Notes: generated from the letters alone by a model not told the origin. A DNA stretch of 64,000 nucleotides from Chitinispirillaceae bacterium (GCA_016932075.1 JAFGDP010000042.1:24570-88569); one strand, 5' to 3'. Positions 54,430-63,943 are shown, counted from the first letter of the stretch. Made by a program: numbers and translations.

Positions 54430-56826
54430 ATGGCGTTTCAACGCGCAATGACCGTGGCGTTTCTTGTATGTTTTTTCAGTACCGTTGTCCGGGCTGAATT
54501 CTATCCGGAGCGAATATACAAGGAGCGTCAAAAAGTATTGCTCAATTCCGGCTGGAAATTTTACAAGGGGACACCTTCGGGCGACCCCAGCGCGGCGAGC
54601 TTTGACGACGCCTCCTGGCAGACCGTGAATGTACCGCACTCCGCATCGTATGATGAACCAACGTTTGAGTCTGAATTGAACCATTACATAGGCATTGCAT
54701 GGTACCGTAAAACCTTCCAAATCCCCCAGGCACCCCATGCCGGAAAACTCGTCATCGAGTTTGAAGGCGCCATGCAGTGCGCCGATGTCTGGATAAACGG
54801 CCAGAAGGCGGGCGCTCACTACGCGAGCGGGTATACCTGGTTCCCCATCGATATCAGCGGGAAAACGGTGTCCGGCGACAACGTGCTCGCGGTGAAACTT
54901 GACAATACCTATAAAACCGATGTGCCGCCCGGCAATGTCGGCAATCCCGCCAATTTCAACACCTTTCCCGACTATCATCTGTTCAGCGGCCTCTATCGCG
55001 ACGTGTGGCTTGTCTGCACCGACCAGATACACATTCCGCTTTACGGCCAGCGTATCACCACCCCCGAGGTCTCGGCGTCCAGCGCCACGGTGCGTGTAAA
55101 AACCATTGTGATGAACGGCAGTGCCGCTTCCAAGGAGGTAACGCTCAGCTATGTCATCACCGATTCATCGAACGCCGTGGTGCTCAGCGAAGCGCTCACC
55201 GCGACCGTCGCGGCGGGGCAGTCCCATACGTTCGACAAAACGAGCGGACCGGTCGCCAATCCCACATTATGGTCGGTCGCGTCGCCATACCTTTACAAAA
55301 TATATACCCGCGTACTGGTCGATGGCGTGCCGGTCGACGACTTTGTGGAGCGCTTCGGGTTTCGCTGGTGCGAATACTCGCTTACCGAAGGATTCAAGCT
55401 CAACGGCGTGGCCATGCGGCTCACGGCGTCCAACCTGCACCAGACCTTTGCCTGGATCGAAAATGCGCTGCCCAACTCGCGGTACTCTGAAGAAGTCAAG
55501 CTGGTCAAGGAGATGGGATCCAACATGATCCGCTGTGCCCACTATCCGCGCGATCCCTCGTTCTACCATGCCTGTGATGAGCTGGGCATGCTCTCCTATA
55601 TTGAGGTGCCGACCTGGGGCGTCAATACCGCCAGCTATCCGCCGCTGTTCTGGACCAGGCTTGACACGTGCATCCGCGAAATGATCGAGGTCGGCTACAA
55701 TCACCCATCGATCATCATGTGGGGACTTTTCAATGAGCCGGCAAGCGAAACGGGAGACGATTTCCTTGGCGGCATTACCAGGCTCAACAACACCGCGCAT
55801 GCGCTCGACTCAACCCGGCTCACCATCATGGCCAATACCACGAACCAGACCATTGCCCTGATTCCCGATATTCTGGGGGTCAACTACTGGGCAAGTGTCG
55901 CGCAGGCGCACCCTGAAAAAATCCGTCTGAACACCGAATACCACGAAGGGTGGATCGATTTCTGCTCGCGGTGTGACGCGCGGGAAGCAGAGTATGCCAC
56001 CACCCGCTGGAACAAATGGGTTGAAATTCGCGATCTCAAGGACGGCAACGGCAATTTTTCCTATATCGGCGGGTCCATGTGGTCATTCAACGACTATTCA
56101 TCAGTGCTCATCAACCAGGAAAAACCAATGGGCGCGGTCGATCACTACCGGATTCCAAAACAGGTCTATTACCTGTTCAGGAAAAACTGGACCGGAACGG
56201 CCGAAGACAATCCAGTAACCGGAGTCACCGGCACACGGATCAGCCTGGAGCCCGACCTCACCACCCTCATAAGCGACAGCTGTGACATTTCGCGCATCAT
56301 TGCCGCGGTTCGCAACGATAACGGCCAACTGGCAAACGCGGCCGTTGATGTCACGTTCCAGGTGACCGGGCCCGCGAACGTATTCGGGCCCACAACGCTC
56401 CAGACAAAATGCGGCAAAATTGCCATCGTGGTAAAATCGACCAATACACCCGGCACCATCACGGTCAAGGCGCTTGCGGCAAATCTGGCAGCCGATTCGA
56501 TAACGCTCGTATCGGCTGCACGCGACACGTCGCCGTTGCCGTTTATTGCTCCGGTTATCATGCCCGGTATCGGATTCGGCGTGCGTCACGCGTACGTTAC
56601 GCAGCGCAACAACCGTCTCACGCTCCATTTTCCGGTCAAACCGGCAGAAGCGCTTGACATAGCACTGTATAATCTCCAGGGAAAGCGGATCGCCTGCCCG
56701 CTCCAGCAGCAGGAAAAGACGGTGACGCTCTCTACCGAAACGCTTACGGCCGGGTATTACTGCCTTCAGGTTAAAAAACAGGGCGGCGAGGTGTTACGGC
56801 GTCATGCGTTCATGCATTTCAAATAA
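54430..56826 (+). CDS. Secreted glycoside hydrolase family 2 (beta-galactosidase-like) with C-terminal sorting-like domain
   Basis: A 798-residue protein with a signal peptide. It has a GH2 jelly-roll domain (GWKFYKG onward; GIAWYRKTF, VWINGQKAG), an immunoglobulin-like domain (about 210-310) and a TIM barrel with the acid/base Glu in WGLFNEPAS and the likely nucleophile Glu in LNTEYHEGW. Further beta domains follow. The last 75 residues (DIALYNLQGKRI, then LTAGYYCLQVKKQGGEVLRRHAFM) resemble type IX secretion sorting domains. The sugar substrate cannot be read. ATG 54430 follows AAAAAGGAG. Barrel genes follow at once, so a glycan-use cluster is likely. Confidence 0.88.
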   Translation: MAFQRAMTVAFLVCFFSTVVRAEFYPERIYKERQKVLLNSGWKFYKGTPSGDPSAASFDDASWQTVNVPHSASYDEPTFESELNHYIGIAWYRKTFQIPQAPHAGKLVIEFEGAMQCADVWINGQKAGAHYASGYTWFPIDISGKTVSGDNVLAVKLDNTYKTDVPPGNVGNPANFNTFPDYHLFSGLYRDVWLVCTDQIHIPLYGQRITTPEVSASSATVRVKTIVMNGSAASKEVTLSYVITDSSNAVVLSEALTATVAAGQSHTFDKTSGPVANPTLWSVASPYLYKIYTRVLVDGVPVDDFVERFGFRWCEYSLTEGFKLNGVAMRLTASNLHQTFAWIENALPNSRYSEEVKLVKEMGSNMIRCAHYPRDPSFYHACDELGMLSYIEVPTWGVNTASYPPLFWTRLDTCIREMIEVGYNHPSIIMWGLFNEPASETGDDFLGGITRLNNTAHALDSTRLTIMANTTNQTIALIPDILGVNYWASVAQAHPEKIRLNTEYHEGWIDFCSRCDAREAEYATTRWNKWVEIRDLKDGNGNFSYIGGSMWSFNDYSSVLINQEKPMGAVDHYRIPKQVYYLFRKNWTGTAEDNPVTGVTGTRISLEPDLTTLISDSCDISRIIAAVRNDNGQLANAAVDVTFQVTGPANVFGPTTLQTKCGKIAIVVKSTNTPGTITVKALAANLAADSITLVSAARDTSPLPFIAPVIMPGIGFGVRHAYVTQRNNRLTLHFPVKPAEALDIALYNLQGKRIACPLQQQEKTVTLSTETLTAGYYCLQVKKQGGEVLRRHAFMHFK

Positions 56827-56862
56827 GAGGTGCGGACGCGTCACGGTCATGGATATCATCTC

Positions 56863-58272
56863 ATGAAGCGACAAATACCGGTGCACAAAATCTCTATCGT
56901 GCTGCTGTTCCTGATGCTTTCCACCCCCCTGCTCTGTTTTGGCGGCAATCAGGAACCGGCCATGGACCTTTCGGTCAAAGCCGCGGTGGAAGACGGACAG
57001 ATCGTCAGGGGTCATTACAATCTTTTAGATCCCTCAAACCGCTATATGACGCAACCGGTGCCGTATCGCCTCTGGCTCCACCGGGGATATATCAACGTGC
57101 GCCTCGCCTCAACGGTCGGCGAGAAACTGAGTATTGTTGCCGAGCCCGAGGTGCGGATCTGGTTCAATACCTATCCGAGCGTCATGATCACGGGACAGCA
57201 TACGGTCACGCCATTTCGGCAGTACTCCTATGTCGGGATCGCCGAAGGACAGGGCACGTACAGCTTCTGGGGCACGAGTGATCCCCGGCTGCGGCTCACG
57301 CTCGGTATTTTTCCTGTCAAATACAATCAAGACGCGCTTAATTTAGGCGAGTACCTGTTCAGGACCGGCGTGTATGTGCCGTACATTGTGAATAAATTCT
57401 GTTTCCCCTACGGCACGCTTTCCGGCGCCCGTCTTTCAAGCGAACTGTTCGGCTACCTCTCCCAGCAGCTCCTTATCCACACCGAAACACAGATACAGCC
57501 GCTGCACGACTGGTCCCTCTCCTACCTCATCGGAACAACAGCCGGCCCGTTTGATGCCGGTGCCGGGATCAGCCTGCACCACTGGTTTATAACGGACGGC
57601 AGTCTTGCCGAGTCACGGGACGCGGCTAATCTGTATTTTACGGAAAACGGCGATAGCGCGTTCTTTTCATTCAAAGGTATGAAGCTCATGGCCCGGTTTG
57701 CCTTTGATCCCAAGCGGTTCATGCCCCAAGCGCTTGCCTCGAAATTCGGCGACCGGGAGCTGCGGGTGTTTGTCGAAGGAGCGGCCCTCGGCCTGCACAA
57801 CTATCCGGCCTATCGGCTCGACACCATTGATCCGACCGCCGGGAACATCATCACCCAATGGGTACCGGATTCGACCCAGAACTATTACACCGACCTGATG
57901 GAGCGTATTCCGGTCATGTTCGGGTTCAACTTTCCTACGTGCAAACTCCTTGACGACCTGTCGCTGGCGTTCGAATACTACCCCTGGCCATACAAAAATG
58001 TGTATTACTGCGAGCAGGGTAAAAAGATGTATCCCCTGCCGCCCCAGGACCAGGACACGAGCAAATACACGAGTGACGACTATTCCTATGACTCCTGGAA
58101 ATGGTCGCTCAATATCAGAAAAACGCTCGCCCGCGGATTTTCACTGGTTGGCCAGGTTGCGCGCGACCATGCACGACATGAGTTCTGGCAGGAGTCCCAG
58201 CGCGACGACGAAGAGATATTCACCCGTTCGCGCGAATGGTACTGGATGATGAGGCTGCAGTATGATTTTTAA
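56863..58272 (+). CDS. Outer-membrane barrel protein, paralogue 1 of 3
   Basis: A 469-residue protein with a signal peptide. It shares blocks with the next two barrels: VRIWFN, a segment LGEYLFRTGVYVPY, QPLHDWSLSYL, ERIPVMFGFNFPTC and a C-terminal SREWYWMMRLQYDF ending in Phe, as outer-membrane barrels do. Alternating hydrophobic strands fill the chain. It could be a porin or sugar channel for products of the GH2 enzyme upstream. I do not recognise a named family. The ATG lacks a strong ribosome-binding site. Confidence 0.8.
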   Translation: MKRQIPVHKISIVLLFLMLSTPLLCFGGNQEPAMDLSVKAAVEDGQIVRGHYNLLDPSNRYMTQPVPYRLWLHRGYINVRLASTVGEKLSIVAEPEVRIWFNTYPSVMITGQHTVTPFRQYSYVGIAEGQGTYSFWGTSDPRLRLTLGIFPVKYNQDALNLGEYLFRTGVYVPYIVNKFCFPYGTLSGARLSSELFGYLSQQLLIHTETQIQPLHDWSLSYLIGTTAGPFDAGAGISLHHWFITDGSLAESRDAANLYFTENGDSAFFSFKGMKLMARFAFDPKRFMPQALASKFGDRELRVFVEGAALGLHNYPAYRLDTIDPTAGNIITQWVPDSTQNYYTDLMERIPVMFGFNFPTCKLLDDLSLAFEYYPWPYKNVYYCEQGKKMYPLPPQDQDTSKYTSDDYSYDSWKWSLNIRKTLARGFSLVGQVARDHARHEFWQESQRDDEEIFTRSREWYWMMRLQYDF

Positions 58273-59650
58273 CAATCGGTTTCGAATGACGACCGCGGTG
58301 TTCATCGTTTCCGCGCTGCTTGCACTACCGTGCGCAGCGACGGAAAGTATGGATCGCACCATCCAGTTCGGCGGCAGGGCAGCCGTTGAAAGCGGCCAGA
58401 TGGTCATGGGTCATTTTCACAGCAAACCAATCCCGTGGCGCATCTGGATGAACCGCGGGTATCTCAATTTTCGCCTGCATGCGACCCTTGGTGAAAACGT
58501 GCGCATCGCGGCAGAACCGGAAGTACGGATCTGGTTCAACAACTATCCGCTCCACACCGATTACGTGGGCGGCGACCATACCGGCCTGCCGTTCCGCCAG
58601 TTCTCCACCGTGTCCATTGCCGAGGCACAGGGAATGTACCGCTTCTTCGGCAACGATGATGAGCGACTCGTTTTTGCCGGAGGAGTATTTCCGGTCAAAT
58701 ACAATCCTGATGTCATGAATCTGGGCGAATACCTGTTCCGCTCAGGCGCCTATGTGCCGTACCTTCAGACGGCCTTTGAATATCAATTTGCCCGGCTCTC
58801 AGGCCTTCATCTGGTGAGCGATATTCCCGTATTGAGCGATGCTATCAGTTTCAGGCAGGAAATGATGCTCTATACCGAGACCAATGTGCAGCCGCTCCAC
58901 GACTGGTCGCTTGCCTACCTGGCAAATGCCAATCTCTCTGTTGTCGAGGTTGGCGGCGGCGTATGCCTGCACCGCTGGTTTCCTGTTGCGCATGAACTGA
59001 CATCGCCGGAAAATCCCACCAACCTCTATTTTAATGAAACCGGCGACTCGTCCTACTTCACGTTTACCGGGATCAAGCTCATGGGCAGGGCGGCGATCGA
59101 TCCGAAGCCGCTCCTCCCCTCTTCCGTGTCCGGCTTGTGCGGGAAAAAGGATTTTCGTCTCTACGCCGAATTCGCGATTCTGGGGCTTACCGACTACCCC
59201 GCCTATATGCCGCAAGTAAACGGTAGCGACACCTCCTGGGTGCTCGATACGGCAAGAAATTTCTACGGTAACCTGCACGAACGTATCCCGGTCATGGCAG
59301 GATTCACGTTCCCGGCCTGCGGCCTGTTTGACTACCTTTCGCTTGAAATAGAATCGTATCGCTGGCCTGAAAAGAACGTCTATTTCGAGCAGAGCTTTCA
59401 GTCCGAAAATCCGCGGCCGCCCGCCATTACCGCGGTAAGCAGGTATACGAAAACCGACTATGCGTACGGGCAATGGAAATGGTCGCTCAATGCTAAAAAG
59501 ACCGTTGTTAGCGGATTTTCGCTGATCGGCCAGGTCGCGCGCGACCATATGCGGTACGATATCTATTATGAAAAAAACCGTGATGAAGAAGACGCCTTTA
59601 CCAGATCGCGGGAATGGTACTGGATGCTTCGCGTAAATTATGCATTTTAA
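58262..59650 (+). CDS. Outer-membrane barrel protein, paralogue 2 of 3
   Basis: A 462-residue protein with a signal peptide (VFIVSALLALPCAATES). The same blocks recur: EVRIWFNNYP, LGEYLFRSGAYVPYL, QPLHDWSLAYLANANL, ERIPVMAGFTFPAC and the ending SREWYWMLRVNYAF. It overlaps paralogue 1 by 11 bp and has GAGG seven bases before the ATG, so the two are translationally coupled. Confidence 0.8.
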   Translation: MIFNNRFRMTTAVFIVSALLALPCAATESMDRTIQFGGRAAVESGQMVMGHFHSKPIPWRIWMNRGYLNFRLHATLGENVRIAAEPEVRIWFNNYPLHTDYVGGDHTGLPFRQFSTVSIAEAQGMYRFFGNDDERLVFAGGVFPVKYNPDVMNLGEYLFRSGAYVPYLQTAFEYQFARLSGLHLVSDIPVLSDAISFRQEMMLYTETNVQPLHDWSLAYLANANLSVVEVGGGVCLHRWFPVAHELTSPENPTNLYFNETGDSSYFTFTGIKLMGRAAIDPKPLLPSSVSGLCGKKDFRLYAEFAILGLTDYPAYMPQVNGSDTSWVLDTARNFYGNLHERIPVMAGFTFPACGLFDYLSLEIESYRWPEKNVYFEQSFQSENPRPPAITAVSRYTKTDYAYGQWKWSLNAKKTVVSGFSLIGQVARDHMRYDIYYEKNRDEEDAFTRSREWYWMLRVNYAF

Positions 59651-59683
59651 AAGGATCGCATGAGGATTTTAAAGGAGATGAAC

Positions 59684-60415
59684 ATGAAGAACGTTGTACA
59701 CACCGCCGGTCTTCTGCTGGCATGCCTTGTCCTTTCAACGGCAGCGGTTGATATTAAAACCGGGTTCAAGGCAGGAGCGTCATTGTCAAAGTTTACGGGC
59801 GCGGACGCGCAAACGCTCGACGACAGCGCAACGGCGATCAGCGGTCTTGTGGGCCACGCCATTGACGACTATCCGCAGCGTCTCGGCATGGCCGGCGCGG
59901 TCACCTTCTGCGCCCAGTTCAACGACTGGGTCGCCCTCATGTCCGAGCTGTCCTTCGCAAAGAAAGGAAATATCTGGAAAGGCAGTGTCGACATAGCAAA
60001 AATCGTCAATGCCCAGACCGATACCGTGACCAGCCCGCTTACAATCGAACGAAAGATGAATTATTTCGAACTGCCGGTCATGGCCGCGTGCAAACCCCGG
60101 TTCGGCCGGTGGTCGCCATTTCTCTACGCGGGTCCGGTCATCTCGTTCAACTGTTTCGCGGAAACCGTGGTCAAGGTGGACGGTGACAACTACAAAGAGA
60201 GCGACATTAAATTTTTAATCTTTGGCCAGACAAAAAGCGACATGGTGGTGTTCGAGGCGGGATACCGTGCCGGCGGAGGCGTCGGATACACGCTGGGCAG
60301 GTATGAAATAACGCTCGAAGCGCGCGCCAGTAATGGCATCACCTCGATCTTCAAGGACACCAAAATCAGCACGTCGACCATCGAAATGCTGCTTGGCGTT
60401 CTGATCCTGCGATAA
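59684..60415 (+). CDS. Outer-membrane beta-barrel protein (porin-like, small)
   Basis: A 243-residue protein with a signal peptide, then KTGFKAGASLSKFTG, the usual opening of the small outer-membrane barrel family. Strands such as LMSELSFAKKG, NYFELPVMAACKPRF and FEAGYRAGGGVGYTLGRYEITLEARAS follow. It is unrelated to the three larger paralogues that flank it. AAGGAG precedes ATG 59684; ATG 59678 is possible. It lies between paralogues 2 and 3, likely in one operon. Confidence 0.82.
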   Translation: MKNVVHTAGLLLACLVLSTAAVDIKTGFKAGASLSKFTGADAQTLDDSATAISGLVGHAIDDYPQRLGMAGAVTFCAQFNDWVALMSELSFAKKGNIWKGSVDIAKIVNAQTDTVTSPLTIERKMNYFELPVMAACKPRFGRWSPFLYAGPVISFNCFAETVVKVDGDNYKESDIKFLIFGQTKSDMVVFEAGYRAGGGVGYTLGRYEITLEARASNGITSIFKDTKISTSTIEMLLGVLILR

Positions 60416-60435
60416 TGCGGACGCACGGAGCGAAC

Positions 60436-61788
60436 ATGAAGGAACGGGTAAACATACATCTCCTCGTGTGCCTGATCATTGGCCTGGCATGGTCAACAGG
60501 TCATGCCCAAGAATTCTCCCCTCGTCTTGACGTTTCCGGAACCGTTGCGCTTGAACACGGCCAGATACTGCGCAGCCATCTCACGCAGATCCCGATCGAC
60601 ATCCGGCAATGGCTGCACCGGGACCTGATCAGGGTCCGCGTGCAGGCCGCCATCAACGACCGCCTGCTGATTGTCGCGCAGCCTGAGATCAAGCTCTGGT
60701 TCAACACCTTTCCCAAGGCCAACAGCATCGCCAACGTGCCGTTCAGGCAGTATTCGTTCGTATCCATACTGGAAGGAAAGGGCACCTACAGCTTCTTCGG
60801 CAATGACGATCCGGCGCTCCGGCTGAGCGTGGGAATGTTTCCGCTTAAATATGCAAGCGACGCGGTCAACCTCGGCGAATACCTGTTTCGAAGCGGCGCC
60901 TACCCCTCCTATGTTTTCACCAGCTTCGATTATCCGTACGCACGGCTGTACGGCATCCATCTGAGCAATTCCCTGCTCGATATCGTGCAGCAGGACCTGC
61001 TCCTGCATTCCGAAGTGGAGATCCAGCCGCTCCACGACTGGTCGCTCTCCTACCTCGCGAACGTATCGATCAAACGTTTTGCCGAACTGGGGGGCGGTAT
61101 AAGCCTGCACCGCTGGTTCTCGGTGACCGAGCAGCTCACCACGCCGAAATACGACAGCAGGCAAAACGCCTACTATACGGCGGACGGATCAACCGATTAC
61201 TACACGTTTCGCGGCATCAAACTCATGGGCAGTGCGGCATTCGATCCAAAGGCGTTCCTTCCCGCAGGTGTCAGAGAAACATTTGGGAAAAAAGACCTGC
61301 GGCTGTACGGCGAAGCCGCGGTACTGGGTGTCAAGGACTATCCGGCCTATATTTCGAGCATAAACGGCAGCGACACCGCCTGGATACGCGACACGGTCAA
61401 TGATTTTTATGGCTCTATCATGGAGCGCATCCCGGTCATGGCGGGTTTCACGTTCCCGACCTGCAATCTGTTCGATCACGTATCGCTGGAAATCGAATCG
61501 TACGGATGGCGCTATTCCAACTCCTATTACAGCCAGCAGTTTTACTCTGAAAACGCCAAACCGGTCGTCGCGAAAAAATCCTACTCCGCGGCAGACTACA
61601 ACTACGACCGGTGGAAATGGTCGCTTAACTTCAAGAAAAGCCTGACCAGGGGATTTGCCGTGACTGGCCAGTTCGCGCGGGACCACCTGCACCACGAAAA
61701 CTACGTGGAAGGCGACCGTGACGAGGAAGAAGCGCTCACCCGCTCGTATGACTGGTACTGGATGGCGCGCGTGCAGTATAATTTCTGA
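60436..61788 (+). CDS. Outer-membrane barrel protein, paralogue 3 of 3
   Basis: A 450-residue protein with a signal peptide (LLVCLIIGLAWSTGHAQ). Shared blocks are EIKLWFNTFP, LGEYLFRSGAYPSYV, QPLHDWSLSYLANVSI, ERIPVMAGFTFPTC and the ending SYDWYWMARVQYNF. ATG 60436 follows CGGAGCGAAC. Differences cluster in loops between shared strands, which suggests diversification for different ligands. This is inference. Confidence 0.8.
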   Translation: MKERVNIHLLVCLIIGLAWSTGHAQEFSPRLDVSGTVALEHGQILRSHLTQIPIDIRQWLHRDLIRVRVQAAINDRLLIVAQPEIKLWFNTFPKANSIANVPFRQYSFVSILEGKGTYSFFGNDDPALRLSVGMFPLKYASDAVNLGEYLFRSGAYPSYVFTSFDYPYARLYGIHLSNSLLDIVQQDLLLHSEVEIQPLHDWSLSYLANVSIKRFAELGGGISLHRWFSVTEQLTTPKYDSRQNAYYTADGSTDYYTFRGIKLMGSAAFDPKAFLPAGVRETFGKKDLRLYGEAAVLGVKDYPAYISSINGSDTAWIRDTVNDFYGSIMERIPVMAGFTFPTCNLFDHVSLEIESYGWRYSNSYYSQQFYSENAKPVVAKKSYSAADYNYDRWKWSLNFKKSLTRGFAVTGQFARDHLHHENYVEGDRDEEEALTRSYDWYWMARVQYNF

Positions 61789-61826
61789 CAACATTGCGGG
61801 AAAGCATTACCACGATCACTCCCCCG

Positions 61827-62540
61827 ATGAACCTTATTCTTCTCTTTGAATCCGATTTTTCCGATGCGAACGGCACCCGGGCGCGCCTTCGCGGACGCCG
61901 CAAGGAGCATGCGCTCACGATCTGCAAGGCAAGCGCCGGGGACACCCTGCGCGTCGGGCTCCTGAACGGAAATCTCGGCATTGGTCTCGTCACGGAAGTA
62001 AATGACCGGTATCTGGAGCTTTCCGTCACGTTGAACGATCCGCCGCCACCGCCCCTCCCGCTCACGCTGGTCATGGCACTGCCGCGGCCCAAGGTGCTGA
62101 GGCGCTGCCTGGAGGCGATAAGTTCCATGGGCGTCAAGAAGGTGTTTATCATCGGATCGTGGCGCGTGGAAAAGAGCTACTGGTCAAGCCCGGCGCTCAA
62201 TGAAAAAAACATGCGCGACCATCTGCTCCTCGGCCTTGAGCAGGGCCGCGATACGGTCCTTCCTCACATTGAACTTCGCCAGCGGTTCAAGCCGTTTGTG
62301 CAGGATGAACTGCCGGTCATTATTAAAGGATCGAGATCGCTCCTGGCCCATCCCGGAGCTGCTATTCCCTGCCCTTGCTGCCTCACGGTTCCGGTCACGC
62401 TTGCCATAGGGCCTGAAGGCGGTTTTATCCAATATGAAATAGATCTTTTTGAAAAGCTGGGATTTGAGCAGGTTGCACTCGGACAAAGGGTCCTGCGCAC
62501 GGAAAACGCACTTCCCGCGCTTGTCGGAAGATTATTTTAA
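61827..62540 (+). CDS. rsmE: 16S rRNA (uracil-1498-N3)-methyltransferase
   Basis: A 237-residue SPOUT enzyme. LVMALPRPKVLRRCLEAISSMGVKKVFII, LAIGPEGGFIQYEIDLFEKLGFEQVALGQRVLRTENALPA holds the knot motif (GPEGG and LRTETA-like). It methylates U1498 of 16S rRNA. ATG 61827 begins MNLILLFE, but no clear ribosome-binding site is visible. It follows the barrel genes by about 40 bp. Confidence 0.93.
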   Translation: MNLILLFESDFSDANGTRARLRGRRKEHALTICKASAGDTLRVGLLNGNLGIGLVTEVNDRYLELSVTLNDPPPPPLPLTLVMALPRPKVLRRCLEAISSMGVKKVFIIGSWRVEKSYWSSPALNEKNMRDHLLLGLEQGRDTVLPHIELRQRFKPFVQDELPVIIKGSRSLLAHPGAAIPCPCCLTVPVTLAIGPEGGFIQYEIDLFEKLGFEQVALGQRVLRTENALPALVGRLF

Positions 62541-62570
62541 GAACACCACTGTTTCCATGTAGGAAGCTTG

Positions 62571-63062
62571 ATGAAACGATTATTACTGATACCAACTTGT
62601 CTTCTGACTGTCCTGATTGCATGCAGTCAATCACAAAAAAATGTGATTCCCTGCGACATCGCCCTGGTCAAAGAGATGTCATTCATCCCTGAAGTGGATG
62701 CATGGGAGCCATGTGCGGCAGGCGAATGCAGGGAAGATTCCCTGGCCGTTACGGCACAATGGGACACCCTTTCCCCCATGATTAAGCCATATGTTCAGCC
62801 CGGCATCATCAAAACTCTCTCGCAGTGGGCAAAGAAGCAGATGAGTGGCTATGCCACTGTTCCGGAACTGAAAAATCTGGCCTTTTTTCCTATACGCAGG
62901 GATACGGTGCATAAAAAATTGGTGCTTGAAGCACATGCCGCTCCCCTGCCCTCACATGAACCGGTTGTTCGTCGAACACTTACGCTGTACCTGCTGTATG
63001 ACCTGATCACGAAAAAGATCCTTCGCGTGACGGTTACTGTGCGAGGTAGAGCAGAGGAGTAG
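62571..63062 (+). CDS. Hypothetical lipoprotein
   Basis: A 163-residue protein with a lipobox (LLTVLIAC) about 19 residues in. The mature part has a CAAGEC motif near 47 and a beta-rich C-terminus (RRTLTLYLLYDLITKKILRVTVTV). ATG 62571 follows TAGGAAGCTTG. No family recognised. Confidence 0.72.
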   Translation: MKRLLLIPTCLLTVLIACSQSQKNVIPCDIALVKEMSFIPEVDAWEPCAAGECREDSLAVTAQWDTLSPMIKPYVQPGIIKTLSQWAKKQMSGYATVPELKNLAFFPIRRDTVHKKLVLEAHAAPLPSHEPVVRRTLTLYLLYDLITKKILRVTVTVRGRAEE

Positions 63063-63108
63063 GAGCCGGACAGGTTCCGTAAAAAGGATTTCTCCAGATC
63101 CCAACCTG

Positions 63109-63650
63109 GTTCGCGGTGCCGGGAACTCGATTTCAGACCTCCTCAATGGGGTTCGCGACTCCGGGAAGTCCATTTTTCGGCCTCGAAATTGGGGTTCACG
63201 GGCTCGGGAAGTCGATTGCGGGAGACCGCAATGGTGTCCTGCTCCAGCAGAACTAGGCTGATGAGGTCAGAAATGGACTTCTGCTCCAGCAGAACCGGAT
63301 CGAGGAGGACCGAAACGGACCTCTGCTACAGCAGAATTGGATTTGGGAGGTCTGAAACGGACTTCTGCTCAAGCAGAAGTGGATTTTGGGGGCCGGAAAT
63401 GGGCCTCTGCGCCAGCAGGAGTAGATTGAGGAGGTCCACAATGGGATTCTGCTTCAGCAGAACCGGGTTGAGGAGGCCGGAAACCGACTTCTGCTCTGGC
63501 AGGAGTGGGTTGAGGAAGCCGGAAACGGGGTTCTGCTCCGCCAGAAGGGAATTTAGGAAGCCTGAAATGAGGTTCTGTGCTGGTGGAAGTCGTTTGGGAG
63601 TGACGGGAATTAGGGTACTGCTACAGCAGAACATAGTTAAAAGTTAATTT
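63109..63650. repeat. Tandem array of 42-43 bp units carrying short palindromes
   Basis: Thirteen units at a fixed period. Three opening units have GTTCGCG or GTTCACG (63109, 63151, 63194). Ten follow with CTGCTnnAGCAG-type palindromes starting at 63239, 63281, 63323, 63365, 63407, 63449, 63491, 63533, 63575 and 63618. The spacing is 42 bp except two steps of 43. Between palindromes the units share a TTGAGGAGG-CCGGAAA core. Palindrome centres vary (CC, AC, CA, TC) while arms stay paired in six of ten units. Both strands stay open because 42 is a multiple of three; neither frame has a ribosome-binding site. Confidence 0.9.
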
Positions 63651-63660
63651 CGGTTACTGG

Positions 63661-63680
63661 ATACCGGCTTTCGCCGGTAT
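63661..63680. repeat. REP-like palindrome
   Basis: ATACCGGC-TTTC-GCCGGTAT within GGATACCGGC...TATGAC, the form of a widespread dispersed palindrome (GGATTCCCGC...GCGGGAATGAC). It lies just after the tandem array. Confidence 0.7.
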
Positions 63681-63774
63681 GACATACAAAAAAAGTCGAT
63701 TCTGAACAGGTACCAACTGAAAAAAATACCATAACCTGTCGTTTTCTTTGGGAAACGGCACTTGCTTTTTTATA

Positions 63775-63803
63775 TTGATAATACAAGTAAAGTCAGCTAT
63801 GTT
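63775..63803 (+). promoter_or_regulatory. Sigma70-like promoter
   Basis: TTGATA, a 17-bp spacer and TATGTT, followed by a leader with the inverted repeat CTCTTTG-GCGT-CAAAGAAC and the small frame at 63851. Confidence 0.5.
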
Positions 63804-63850
63804 ATAAGAGACCGCTCTTTGGCGTCAAAGAACAGCACAATGGGGATTTC

Positions 63851-63943
63851 ATGATACGGATCAAGCTAGGATTGATCGTGTGCTTTTCTATAACCGTAAT
63901 GGTTTTTGGACAGACGACCTTACCCCTGTGTAGTATCACATGA
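63851..63943 (+). CDS. Short frame encoding a signal-peptide-like stub
   Basis: Thirty codons, MIRIKLGLIVCFSITVMVFG then QTTLPLCSIT. The hydrophobic core reads as a signal peptide with a cleavage site near VFGQ, but nothing follows. GGGG lies a few bases before the ATG, and a promoter lies upstream. It may be the start of a gene cut by a frameshift, or a real small exported peptide. Confidence 0.4.
   Translation: MIRIKLGLIVCFSITVMVFGQTTLPLCSIT

Noticed and set aside
63189..63647. 152-codon plus-strand and 102-codon minus-strand frames through the tandem array
   Set aside because: Both strands are open only because the repeat length is a multiple of three. Neither has an ATG with a ribosome-binding site, and the composition is low-complexity.
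63109..63650. CRISPR array
   Set aside because: There is no constant repeat separated by unrelated spacers; the whole 42-bp unit is repeated imperfectly, and no cas genes are near. The Cas4-like nuclease at 53.4 kb stands alone.
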